Assembly (NCBI GenBank): GCA_016190665.1 | Contig: JACPQD010000040.1 | Span: 1 to 46,539 of the forward strand | Length of the DNA stretch: 46,539 bases | Source: Chloroflexota bacterium | GTDB lineage: Bacteria; Chloroflexota; Dehalococcoidia; JACPQD01 | Direction: 5' to 3' | In this document: in pieces, positions 34,715-42,421 of the stretch | Layout: each line of letters begins with the position of its first letter | Numbering within the stretch: the first letter of the stretch is position 1 | Made by a program: the position numbers and the translations under genes | The notes under the pieces: generated by a model | What the model saw: the letters and a program-made list of their open reading frames with translations, nothing else | What the model was told of the DNA's origin: nothing | Databases searched by the model: none

Positions 34715-35368
34715 ATGATCATCACCGAGCAGAAGCCATTCGAGGAAGTTGTCGAGAGTCTGCAAGGGTGCAAGAGTGTCTTCATCATAGGCTGCGGCTC
34801 CTGTGCGACGGCCTGGCACACCGGAGGCGAGACCGAGGTCAAGGAGATCGCCGAGAAGCTCCAGGGCGTCGGCAAGACGATCACCGGCTGGATGGTGGTC
34901 GAGGAGTGTTGCGATGAGCGCAAGGAGAAGCGGGACCTCCGCGCCCACGCCGCCGAGGTCGCCCCAGCCGACTGTATCCTGGTCATGAGCTGTGGCGCCG
35001 GCGTGCAAACCGTCGCCCTGCTCCACGAGGACAAGCCGGTCTACCCGGGCTTGAACGCCCTCTACCTGGCCCGCATCCAGCGTCTATCCAAGGCGGACGA
35101 GCGCTGCGTCCTGTGCGGCGAGTGCATCCTGGCGAAAACCGGCGGCATCTGCCCCGTGGCCACCTGCCCCAAAGAGCTGATGAACGGACCGTGCGGTGGG
35201 TACAAGGATGGCATGTGCGAAGTGGACCCTACCCGGGAATGCACCTGGATATCGATCTACAAGAGACAGGAGAAGCTGGGGCAGCTTGACCAGTTCGCCG
35301 AGGTCAAGGGCCCCAAGGACCAGACCAAGAGGCATCACCCTCGCCGCCTGGACAAGGCAGCGGCCTGA
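34715..35368 (+). CDS. metV: Methylenetetrahydrofolate reductase-associated protein MetV
   Basis: A 217-residue protein of the MetV type (MTHFR C-terminal domain). It partners MetF in the methyl branch of the Wood-Ljungdahl or related C1 pathways. The first part (VFIIGCGSCATAWHTGGE, MVVEECCDER) is alpha/beta. The C-terminal block is rich in cysteines that hold Fe-S or Zn (RCVLCGECILAKTGGICPVA, LMNGPCGGYKDGMCEVD, CTW). The ribosome site GAAGGAGG precedes ATG 34715. metF lies next to it but on the opposite strand, in convergent order. In many acetogens the two are co-directional. Confidence 0.93.
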   Translation: MIITEQKPFEEVVESLQGCKSVFIIGCGSCATAWHTGGETEVKEIAEKLQGVGKTITGWMVVEECCDERKEKRDLRAHAAEVAPADCILVMSCGAGVQTVALLHEDKPVYPGLNALYLARIQRLSKADERCVLCGECILAKTGGICPVATCPKELMNGPCGGYKDGMCEVDPTRECTWISIYKRQEKLGQLDQFAEVKGPKDQTKRHHPRRLDKAAA

Positions 35369-35369
35369 C

Positions 35370-35423
35370 GAGCGAAGACAGGCGGTCTTAGCTTTTTCGC
35401 TCCTTCGGAGACCGAGTCGGTCT
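35370..35423. terminator. Hairpins between convergent metV and metF
   Basis: GAGCGAA (35370-35376) pairs with TTCGCTC (35396-35402) around an AGAC/GTCT inner stem and a GCTTTTT run. The perfect palindrome AGACCGAGTCGGTCT follows at 35409-35423. Placed between converging ends, they may act as a two-way terminator. The palindrome belongs to the AGACCG repeat family, so a repeat origin is possible. Confidence 0.5.
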
Positions 35424-35433
35424 GCTTCGAAAC

Positions 35434-36318
35434 TCAGACCCTGGTCAGCAACCCCGCCGCTTCCAGTACGGCCGGCACCCTCTTCTCCCAGCCAATGGCC
35501 ATGATGTGGACGCCCTGGCAGAGCCCCTTCATCTGGTTTATCAGCCGCGCGGCTATCTCTATACTCTTCCTGGGGCGGTCCTCGGCGGCGACGTCCATCT
35601 CAGCGATGAGGTCGTCAGGCACGTGGACGCCGGCGACGTTCTTGTTCATGAAGCGGGCCATACCGGCGGACTTCAGCAGGACGATTCCCATCAACACCGG
35701 CACACGAAGATGTTCGATTCGCTTAATGAACTTTTCGAACTCCGCCGGGTCGTAGACCGCCTGGGTTTGAAAGAACTGGGCCCCCGCCTTGACCTTCTTC
35801 TCCATCTTGATTATCTGGGGCTCGATGGGGTTGGCGCCCGGCGTGACCACGGCGCCCAGGAAGAACTCCGGAGCGCCCTGCAGGTCCTTGCCTGCCATGT
35901 CTTTCCCGGACTGGAGCCTGGTGGCCGCCTGGAGGAGTGTGACGGAGTCGAGATCGAAGACCGGCTTGGCATTGGGGTGGTCGCCCAGGGTGACGTAATC
36001 GCCGGTGAGGCAAAGGACGTTTTCGATGCCCAGGACGGAGGCGCTGAGGAGGTCGGACTGGAGAGCGATGCGGTTGCGGTCGCGGCAAGTTATCTGGAGG
36101 ATCGGTTCGATTCCCCTTTCCTGGAGCAGGCGGCAGACCGCCAGGGAACCCACTCTCATCACTGAGCTCTGCTGGTCAGTGACGTTGATGGCATCCACCT
36201 TCCCGCGCAGCAGCTCCACATCCTCCAACATCGCCTTGATGTCGACCCCCTTCGGGGGGCCGACTTCCGAGGTCACTGCAAACCTGCCCGCCCGAAGGGC
36301 GTCGGCGAACTTGCCCAT
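35434..36318 (-). CDS. metF: Methylenetetrahydrofolate reductase MetF
   Basis: A 294-residue flavoprotein that reduces 5,10-methylene-THF to 5-methyl-THF. Seen are VTSEVGPPKG at the start, VDAINVTDQQSSVMRVGSLAVC, LQITCRDRNRIALQSDLLSASVLGIENVLCLTGDYVTLGDHP (FAD and folate contacts) and AQFFQTQAVYDP. Length fits the short MetF form. AAAGGAGG precedes ATG 36318. Two consensus promoters lie about 85-120 nt upstream. MetV is encoded just downstream on the other strand. Confidence 0.95.
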   Translation of the reverse strand: MGKFADALRAGRFAVTSEVGPPKGVDIKAMLEDVELLRGKVDAINVTDQQSSVMRVGSLAVCRLLQERGIEPILQITCRDRNRIALQSDLLSASVLGIENVLCLTGDYVTLGDHPNAKPVFDLDSVTLLQAATRLQSGKDMAGKDLQGAPEFFLGAVVTPGANPIEPQIIKMEKKVKAGAQFFQTQAVYDPAEFEKFIKRIEHLRVPVLMGIVLLKSAGMARFMNKNVAGVHVPDDLIAEMDVAAEDRPRKSIEIAARLINQMKGLCQGVHIMAIGWEKRVPAVLEAAGLLTRV

Positions 36319-36403
36319 ACCGTTTGCCTCCTTTGCCTTTGACCTATCAAGCCCTCAATGTATCACGCACTGCACTCAAAACGGGGAGGATTTCGCGGTT
36401 GAT

Positions 36404-36465
36404 ATTATATCCCCTGGCGGTGGGGCTGTCTACGGTATTATATCGTGAGAAGGCCACATTGTCAC
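36404..36465 (-). promoter_or_regulatory. Tandem promoters of metF
   Basis: On the minus strand, promoter 1 is TAGACA (36427-36432), 17 nt, TATAAT (36404-36409). Promoter 2 is GTGACA (36460-36465), 17 nt, TATAAT (36437-36442). Both have a perfect -10 and ideal spacing. Confidence 0.68.
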
Positions 36466-36484
36466 CAGAGAGGGGGCGTGTTTT

Positions 36485-36514
36485 TTGCGCAACCAGGCTG
36501 AGATGTGCTATGAT
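36485..36514 (+). promoter_or_regulatory. Promoter of moaB-trmD-rplS
   Basis: TTGCGC (36485-36490), an 18-nt spacer and TATGAT (36509-36514), 36 nt before TTG 36550. Confidence 0.58.
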
Positions 36515-36549
36515 AACCGAAGTCCCGAAAACCAGGCCGAGGGCAAACC

Positions 36550-37062
36550 TTGTTCACTGTGGGTATCCTCACCATAAGCGATATGGGCTACCGCGGCCAG
36601 CGCGTCGACACGAGCAGCGCCGAAATCCGTGAAGTGCTCTCGCATCTGGACAGCGCAGTCATAAAGTACGAGATTGTGCCGGACGAGAAGGACGTGATCG
36701 CCCGCAAGCTCATCGACTGGGCGGATGAAAAGATCGACCTGATCGTCACCACCGGCGGCACGGGTCTCGCGGCGCGAGACGTGACGCCGGAAGCCACTCT
36801 TGAAGTGGTGGAAAAGCTGGTCCCGGGCCTGGCTGAGGCAATGCGCGCCGAAACCCTGAAGAAAACGCCCTATGCCATGCTGAGTCGCGCCGTGGCGGGC
36901 ATAAGGGGGAGCACTCTTATCGTGAACCTCCCGGGCAGCCCCAAAGCGGTGCGTGAGTGCCTGGAGGCTATCCTGCCCGCTTTGCCTCACGCGATCGCGA
37001 TCCTCAAAGGCCAGACTTCAGACCATCGCCTTCCCCAGCCCATCGGCGAGAAGACCGGTTGA
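36550..37062 (+). CDS. moaB: MoaB/Mog-family molybdopterin protein
   Basis: A 170-residue MoCF-domain protein, which adenylates molybdopterin or acts in related cofactor assembly. The hallmark is LIVTTGGTGLAARDVTPEAT. ILTISDMGYRGQRVDTSS at the start and STLIVNLPGSPKAV near the end are also typical. TTG 36550 is the likely start, since the next codons already form the first beta strand; a weak GAGGG lies upstream. The trmD start abuts its TGA, so the two are co-translated. MoaB or MogA cannot be told apart with certainty. Confidence 0.88.
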   Translation: MFTVGILTISDMGYRGQRVDTSSAEIREVLSHLDSAVIKYEIVPDEKDVIARKLIDWADEKIDLIVTTGGTGLAARDVTPEATLEVVEKLVPGLAEAMRAETLKKTPYAMLSRAVAGIRGSTLIVNLPGSPKAVRECLEAILPALPHAIAILKGQTSDHRLPQPIGEKTG

Positions 37063-37893
37063 ATGCGGATAGATATCCTCACCCTCTTTCCCGGCATGTT
37101 CGCCGGCCCCTTCGCCGAGAGCATAGTGAGGCGGGGCATCGATGAGGGCCTGGTCAAGATAGTCCTGCACAATATTCGTGACTACGCCAGGGACAAACAC
37201 CATGTAGTCGACGACTATCCCTTCGGAGGCGGCGGGGGGATGCTTATGAAGCCGGAACCGGTCTTCGACGCTGTGGAGGCGGTCCGTCAGCAATTGCGCC
37301 GTGAGGAGGGCGTTGAGCACGTCGACGGCATCCCGGTCATCCTGCTCACGCCTCAGGGCCAGGTCTTCAATCAGCGGATGGCCGCGGACCTGGCGAAATG
37401 CAAGTATCTAGTCCTCCTTTGCGGCCATTACGAGGGCTTCGATGAGAGGATCCGGGAACACCTGGCGACCCACGAGATAAGCATCGGCGATTATGTCCTT
37501 ACCGGCGGCGAACTGCCCGCGATGGTGGTGGCTGATGCCGTGGTGAGGCTGATTCCGGGCGTCCTGGAGGAGGGACAGTGGGCCGAGGACTCTCATGCCC
37601 GGGGCCTCCTGAAGTACCCGGAGTATACGAGGCCGGCGGAGTACCGGGGATGGAAGGCGCCGCAGGTCCTCCTTTCGGGAGACCACGCCGAGATAGCCCG
37701 GTGGCGAAGAGAGGAGTCGATCCGGCGCACGTTCAAACGGCGCCCTGAGCTGCTTGTGGGCGTAGCGCTAACGACCACAGAAAAGCTGCTGCTCGAAGAA
37801 GAGAGGCGGTCGGCGGCGCTGGCAGATGCCGCCCCGGTGAAATCGGAGGCGTGTCCCATGAAATCGGGGCGGCCTGAAATAGGAAAGGGGTGA
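37063..37893 (+). CDS. trmD: tRNA (guanine-N1)-methyltransferase TrmD
   Basis: A 276-residue SPOUT methyltransferase that makes m1G37 in tRNAs and protects the reading frame. Seen are RIDILTLFPGMF, VDDYPFGGGGGMLMKPEP, LLCGHYEGFDERI (knot) and ISIGDYVLTGGELPAMVVADAVVRLIPGVL. The start adjoins the moaB stop. The C-terminus carries about 25 unconserved residues. rplS follows after 9 nt, as in the common trmD-rplS order. Confidence 0.97.
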   Translation: MRIDILTLFPGMFAGPFAESIVRRGIDEGLVKIVLHNIRDYARDKHHVVDDYPFGGGGGMLMKPEPVFDAVEAVRQQLRREEGVEHVDGIPVILLTPQGQVFNQRMAADLAKCKYLVLLCGHYEGFDERIREHLATHEISIGDYVLTGGELPAMVVADAVVRLIPGVLEEGQWAEDSHARGLLKYPEYTRPAEYRGWKAPQVLLSGDHAEIARWRREESIRRTFKRRPELLVGVALTTTEKLLLEEERRSAALADAAPVKSEACPMKSGRPEIGKG

Positions 37894-37902
37894 AATCTGG
37901 AA

Positions 37903-38265
37903 ATGGACATCAATTCGATAATCGAGCTCAAGCCGAACCCGGAGGTACCCGAGCTTTGCCCGGGGGACTCGGTTAAGGTCAGCGCCAAGGTCGTGGAGGG
38001 TGACAGAGAGCGCACGCAGGTATTCCAGGGTGTTGTCATCCGGGTGCGCAAGAAGGGCGCGGGATCGAACTTCACTGTCCGGCGCGTCACCCACGGCGTG
38101 GGCGTCGAGCGCACCTTTCCTCTCTACTCGCCTCGGCTGGTAGGGGTGGAGGTCCTGCGCAAGGGCAAGGTCCGCCGGGCCAAGCTTTACTATCTCCGTG
38201 AGCTTACCGGGAAGGCGGCCAAGATAAGAGAGCACAGCAAGACGGCCCAGGAAGAGCAGGCCTGA
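37903..38265 (+). CDS. rplS: 50S ribosomal protein L19
   Basis: A 120-residue L19, located at the 30S-50S interface. The family core is [58 protein letters not shown], followed by the basic [19 protein letters not shown]. Length is typical. It is part of the moaB-trmD-rplS unit, and priA follows after 52 nt. Confidence 0.98.
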   Translation: MDINSIIELKPNPEVPELCPGDSVKVSAKVVEGDRERTQVFQGVVIRVRKKGAGSNFTVRRVTHGVGVERTFPLYSPRLVGVEVLRKGKVRRAKLYYLRELTGKAAKIREHSKTAQEEQA

Positions 38266-38317
38266 GCCCCAAGGTAGCGTCTTCTTCCACCATTCCCACA
38301 CCGGAGGGGATGCCAGC

Positions 38318-40774
38318 GTGCTGTACGCCGAGGTAGCCGTCAATGTGCCCGCGACACAGTCCAGGACTTTCAGCTACTCCGTGCCCGATGGCGTCTCGGT
38401 GACCGCAGGCCAGGCGGTTTGGGTGCCCTTCGGGCCCCGCCGGCTCCAGGGCATCGTCTTCGAGCTGACCCCCTTTCCCGCGGTCACCGAGACCCGCGAG
38501 ATCGCCGGGCTACTCGCCGCAGAGCCTGTCCTGTCCCCCATCCAGCTTCAGCTCGCGCGTTGGATGGGGGACTATTATCTTGCTCCCCTCTTCAGCGCTG
38601 CCAGCCTGATGTTGCCTCCTGGATTCGAGCGCCGGACCATCACCTTCCTTCACCTGGGCGCCTCCGAGCTTCCGGCGGTCACCCCTGCCCAGAGAACATT
38701 GCTGAATCGCCTCCAGAAGCACGAGACAGTCACAGTGACGGACGCTGAAAAGCTTCTGGGGAAAAAGGGGGCCGCACTGGTCATCGGACAGCTCGTCCGG
38801 AGACGCCTCATAACCAGATCCTTTGAGCTGGAAAGGCCCCGGATCGGGCCCAGGATTGTTCAAGAGATACATCTCTCCGTGGCCTCCGCGCGGGCCAGGG
38901 AGGAAGCCTCCCGGCTGAGGGCGAGGAGGGCGCCACGGCAGGCGGAAGTGTTGGAATACCTTGCTTCAGAGGGGGCCCCGGTGCTTCAACCCTCTCTGCT
39001 GGAGAGACTCGGCTGCTCATCCACGGTCATCGACGCCTTGAGCAAGGCGGGCCTGGTGGCCGTGCATGAGAAGGCCATCTTGAGAGATCCGATAGCCCAC
39101 CGGACCTTCGATACCACCACCGCGCTGGAGTTGACTCCGTACCAGGCGGCTGCCTGGCACGAGATCCGCCCCGCGCTGATAGCCGCAGCAAGCGAGGGGA
39201 AGCGAGGCGCCAGCACCTTCTTGCTCCACGGCATAACGGGTAGCGGCAAGACCGAGCTCTATTTGCGGGCGCTGGCCGACACCGTGTCCCTTGGCAGAAG
39301 GGGGATCGTGCTGGTCCCGGAGATCGCCCTGACCCCACAGACCATCGAGAGATTTGCTTCGCGCTTCCCGGGAAAGGTGGCTGTGCTGCACAGCAGACTC
39401 AGCCCTGGGGAGCAGTTCGATGAATGGCAGCGTATCCGCCAGGGCGATTTCGATGTGGTGATCGGCTCCCGGAGCGCCATCTTCGCTCCGCAGCCAAACC
39501 TGGGTCTCATCGTCATCGACGAAGAGCACGAGTGGACCTACAAGCAACAGGACCACTCTCCCCATTACCACGCTCGTGAGGTGGCGCTGAAGCTGGCCGA
39601 GCTCGTCGACGCCGTGGTGCTGCTGGGAAGCGCCACGCCTGACGTGGAGAGCTACTACCGCGCCCATCAAGAAGAATATCGGCTTCTTCGCATACCGGAG
39701 CGAGTCTACTCCGCCGGCCAAAAGCGGTCAGCTTTCCGGAGGCAGCGCCTTCCGGATATCGAGGTCGTCGATTTGCGTCAGGAGCTGAGGGCGGGGAACC
39801 GCAGCATTTTCAGCCGCTCTCTGGATAGCGCCATCAGAAGGGCGCTGGCCGTGGAGGAGCAGATCATCCTCTTCTTGAACCGGCGGGGCACCGCCCCGGT
39901 CGTTCAATGCCGCCATTGCGGGCATGTAATGCGTTGCCGTCGCTGCAATATTTCGCTCACTTACCACACCCAGGAAGCTGGGCTGATTTGCCACCTGTGC
40001 AACTACCGCGCCGTTGTGCCTGACACCTGTCCCAACTGTTGGAGTCACCGCATCAAGTTTCTGGGCATCGGCACCCAGAAAGTGGAAGAGGAGGCGGCCA
40101 AGGCTTTCCCGGAGGCGCGCCTGCTGCGTTGGGACAGCGACGTCACCAAGAGGCGCCGCTCCCACGAAGACATCCTGCGCAAGTTCTCCTCTCATCAGTC
40201 CGACATCCTCATCGGCACTCAGATGATCGCTAAGGGATTGGATCTGCCATTGGTGACCGTAGTTGGCGTCGTCAGCGCCGATGTGAATCTCCACCTCCCA
40301 GATTTTCGCTCCGCCGAGCGCACTTTCCAGTTGTTGACCCAGGTAGCGGGCAGAGCCGGCCGCAGCGAGCGTGGCGGGAAGGTCATCGTGCAGACCTATA
40401 CTCCGGAGCACTACGCCATAGCCACCGCGTCCCGGCACGACTATGTCGCTTTTTACGAGCGCGAGATCCATTTCCGCCAGGAGCACGGCGACCCTCCGTT
40501 CAGGCGCCTGGCGCGCCTCATCTTTGCCCACACTAATGCCAACTATTGTCGGCGCGAGGCTGAGAATATGTATCGTCTCCTTAAAGAGGAGCGCGACTCC
40601 TCAGGCATGGCTGACGTCGACATCATTGGCGCGGCGCCCACCTATTTTGAAAGGCTCAGGGGCAAGTTCCGGTGGCAAGTCGTCGTCCGCGCCGACAATC
40701 CCAACCAGTTCCTTTCTAATGTCCGCATTCCCCTGGGCTGGACCGTGGACGTGGACACGATGTCGCTCCTTTAA
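38318..40774 (+). CDS. priA: Primosomal protein N' (replication restart helicase PriA)
   Basis: An 818-residue superfamily 2 helicase that reloads the replisome at stalled forks. It shows the N-terminal DNA-binding domain, Walker A GITGSGKTELYL (about residue 305), DEEH in VIDEEHEWTYKQQ, GSATPDVESYY, and a zinc-binding block with paired Cys (CRHCGHVMRCRRCN...CHLCNYRAVVPDTCPNC). Motif VI is around LTQVAGRAGRSERGG. GTG 38318 follows GGAGGGG and starts with the usual YAEVAVNVP. Length is in the normal range. Confidence 0.97.
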   Translation: MLYAEVAVNVPATQSRTFSYSVPDGVSVTAGQAVWVPFGPRRLQGIVFELTPFPAVTETREIAGLLAAEPVLSPIQLQLARWMGDYYLAPLFSAASLMLPPGFERRTITFLHLGASELPAVTPAQRTLLNRLQKHETVTVTDAEKLLGKKGAALVIGQLVRRRLITRSFELERPRIGPRIVQEIHLSVASARAREEASRLRARRAPRQAEVLEYLASEGAPVLQPSLLERLGCSSTVIDALSKAGLVAVHEKAILRDPIAHRTFDTTTALELTPYQAAAWHEIRPALIAAASEGKRGASTFLLHGITGSGKTELYLRALADTVSLGRRGIVLVPEIALTPQTIERFASRFPGKVAVLHSRLSPGEQFDEWQRIRQGDFDVVIGSRSAIFAPQPNLGLIVIDEEHEWTYKQQDHSPHYHAREVALKLAELVDAVVLLGSATPDVESYYRAHQEEYRLLRIPERVYSAGQKRSAFRRQRLPDIEVVDLRQELRAGNRSIFSRSLDSAIRRALAVEEQIILFLNRRGTAPVVQCRHCGHVMRCRRCNISLTYHTQEAGLICHLCNYRAVVPDTCPNCWSHRIKFLGIGTQKVEEEAAKAFPEARLLRWDSDVTKRRRSHEDILRKFSSHQSDILIGTQMIAKGLDLPLVTVVGVVSADVNLHLPDFRSAERTFQLLTQVAGRAGRSERGGKVIVQTYTPEHYAIATASRHDYVAFYEREIHFRQEHGDPPFRRLARLIFAHTNANYCRREAENMYRLLKEERDSSGMADVDIIGAAPTYFERLRGKFRWQVVVRADNPNQFLSNVRIPLGWTVDVDTMSLL

Positions 40775-40786
40775 GGCTGGATGCCA

Positions 40787-40810
40787 CTCCCCCGGCCGGA
40801 AGACGGGGAG
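40787..40810 (+). terminator. Weak hairpin after priA
   Basis: CTCCCCCG pairs with CGGGGAG around a GCCGGAAGA loop, 12 nt after the priA stop. No T-run follows, so its role as a terminator is doubtful. Confidence 0.3.
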
Positions 40811-40853
40811 CTGGCGATTCGAGCACGCGTGGTTAGGTCAATGGCCCTAAAGG

Positions 40854-40882
40854 TTGAAGTTTCGCACGGAATTTCGTACAAT
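40854..40882 (+). promoter_or_regulatory. Promoter of the Phd/RelE-type pair
   Basis: TTGAAG (40854-40859), a 17-nt spacer and TACAAT (40877-40882), about 68 nt before ATG 40950. The leader would be the site of antitoxin autoregulation. Confidence 0.65.
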
Positions 40883-40949
40883 ATCCATACATACACAGGC
40901 AAGGCAGTTACCGTTACTCCCTGCCGCAAGACCAAAGGAGGTTTGGCAG

Positions 40950-41222
40950 ATGCCCACTCGCATTGTGACCGTCAGCGAACTCAAGACCAAACTGGGCGCT
41001 CTCATGGCGGAGCTCGAAAAAAGGGGAGTGCCCCTATACGTGACCCAGCACGGAAAGCCGAAGGCGGTGGTCGCCCGCTACGACGAATACGAAGCTTTGC
41101 TCCAGAAGCTGGAGGACCTGGAGGACATCCTTGCCATGAAGGAAGCCCTGGAGGCCCCGGAAGAGGAATCGATGACCCTGGAGGAATTCGAGCGCCAGCG
41201 GGCGGCCCGTGTACGAGGTTAG
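40950..41222 (+). CDS. Phd/YefM-type antitoxin
   Basis: A 90-residue antitoxin. TRIVTVSELKTKLGALMAELEKRGVPLYVTQHGKPKAVVARYDEYEALL is the Phd/YefM DNA-binding fold, followed by an acidic helix (MKEALEAPEEESMTLEEFERQ) that should neutralise the toxin. AAGGAGG with an 8-nt spacer fixes ATG 40950; the frame open from 40854 is the promoter region. Its end overlaps the toxin start by 14 nt. Confidence 0.9.
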   Translation: MPTRIVTVSELKTKLGALMAELEKRGVPLYVTQHGKPKAVVARYDEYEALLQKLEDLEDILAMKEALEAPEEESMTLEEFERQRAARVRG

Positions 41223-41484
41223 GCTGCCCACCAGGCGGGTGCAACGAGAGCTGCAAAGCTTGCAGGAGCCAGACTACGGCCGCGTGATAGTCCGGCTCAG
41301 GGCCCTCGCAGAGGATGCCAGGCCGCCAGACTGCGAGAAAGTGCTGGATGCCATCTACCGGGTGAGGGCCGGCGACCTACGCATAATCTACCTCATCGAC
41401 GATAGGGAGAAGCGAATAGAGATCGGTACAATCCGCCGCCGGAGGGAAAGGACTTACAGAGGTATCGAAGACCTGTTCCGCTGA
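41209..41484 (+). CDS. RelE/ParE-family toxin
   Basis: A 91-residue toxin of the RelE/ParE fold. Visible are YEVRLPTRRVQRELQSL, VIVRLRALAEDARPPDCEKV, YRVRAGDLRIIYLIDDREKRIEIGTIRRRRERTYR, with the R-x-G-D-x-R-I-I-Y core of RelE/ParE. The start is GTG 41209 inside the antitoxin end, the usual coupling. RelE types cut mRNA on the ribosome and ParE types act on gyrase; which one applies here is not decidable. The catalytic-looking basic and Tyr residues are intact. Confidence 0.9.
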   Translation: MYEVRLPTRRVQRELQSLQEPDYGRVIVRLRALAEDARPPDCEKVLDAIYRVRAGDLRIIYLIDDREKRIEIGTIRRRRERTYRGIEDLFR

Positions 41485-41562
41485 ATTGGCCGCCTGAGGG
41501 CACCCGGAAAGCGCCTCCAGGCGACGTTCGCGAGAAAGGCGGTGCGCAGGGGAAGGCCGTAG

Positions 41563-41633
41563 GGTGGGTGCAGTCCCGATCTCCCCGACGTATCAGGACT
41601 CCGAGAAAGCCGAGCATCGGGACTGCACCCACC
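41563..41633. repeat. Perfect 18-bp inverted repeat
   Basis: GGTGGGTGCAGTCCCGAT (41563-41580) and its exact reverse complement (41616-41633) flank 35 bp. Nearby GTAGGGTGGGTG and GGGTGAAGCG link it to the element at 33353-33479. Confidence 0.65.
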
Positions 41634-41668
41634 AGCACCAATCTTTGCTTTGGGTGAAGCGCCTCCTT

Positions 41669-42076
41669 TTATCTCCGCAATTCCGTAGAGGCCTTCTCAG
41701 TCGCTACCGCTTTCGCGTCTTCGCGTCTTCGCGCCTTCGCGTGACTATCCGGCCCTGCATCTGCCGCCCTCTGGTAAATGACCTTCAAGTCGTGCTCCAG
41801 GTCCTCGAGGCCATACTGAGCCGGTATCTTCTTCTGTCTCACGTAGTCCATCATCTCCCATAGCGACACGTCGGCTTCTTCAGCAGCTCTTGCCAGAGTC
41901 ATCCTGCCCTGCCCATACTCCTGGGAGTAATGTTCGAGCTTCCACTCCCTCAGAGCGCGAGAGAGCAGCTTACGCAATACGGTTGACCTGTCCGTTTGCT
42001 CCACCTTCTCTATCTTCTCCAGATCGGCTATGAGCGACTCAGGCAACCTCGTCCCAACCATCTGCCCTTTCCTCAT
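41669..42076 (-). CDS. UPF0175-like putative antitoxin
   Basis: A 135-residue protein. The first 45 residues (VGTRLPESLIADLEKIEKVEQTDRSTVLRKLLSRAL) look like a ribbon-helix-helix DNA-binding region. The part MTLARAAEEADVSLWEMMDYVRQKKIPAQYGLEDLEHDLKVI is like UPF0175, a group found in toxin-antitoxin loci. The last 25 residues (DSHAKARRREDAKAVATEKA) come from a TTCGCGTC word repeat (41711-41744) and are unlikely to be native. GGAGGGACAACA precedes ATG 42076. No clear toxin gene is next to it. Confidence 0.75.
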   Translation of the reverse strand: MRKGQMVGTRLPESLIADLEKIEKVEQTDRSTVLRKLLSRALREWKLEHYSQEYGQGRMTLARAAEEADVSLWEMMDYVRQKKIPAQYGLEDLEHDLKVIYQRAADAGPDSHAKARRREDAKAVATEKASTELRR

Positions 42077-42160
42077 TGTTGTCCCTCCTCCGCCAGACGC
42101 AATAGCTCGCTTTCCGAGCCTCTTCTTCGATTCGTCGATTCCGATGCAAAGCGGCCACGG

Positions 42161-42400
42161 CTACTTCGCTTTCAAAGGAAACCTTTCCGGATGCTCAATG
42201 ATCTCCGTGGTCAGATCGACGTCCAAATCCGGCCAATAGAAATGGCCGGGACGAGGTTCGACGACGTTAAGGATCTTTCCAACCGGAGCGTCCTTGAACC
42301 AGGGAAAATCGACGTAGGCCATGAAAAGCTCTTTGTCGCCCGTTAGGAGCCAGACACCGTTGTTAGAGATGTGGGTGACCTCAACCGGAGAGCGATTCAT
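42161..42400 (-). CDS. DUF2442 family protein
   Basis: A 79-residue protein of the DUF2442 type: VEVTHISNNGVWLLTGDKELFMAYVDFPWFKDAPVGKILNVVEPRPGHFYWPDLDVDLTTEIIEHPERFPL. Members often lie with DUF4160 or toxin-antitoxin genes, but their biochemical role is unknown. GAGGGAAG precedes ATG 42400. It starts 21 nt after the Hsp70 stop, and the UPF0175-like gene follows after 84 nt. Confidence 0.85.
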   Translation of the reverse strand: MNRSPVEVTHISNNGVWLLTGDKELFMAYVDFPWFKDAPVGKILNVVEPRPGHFYWPDLDVDLTTEIIEHPERFPLKAK

Positions 42401-42421
42401 CTACTTCCCTCGTTGCGGGAT

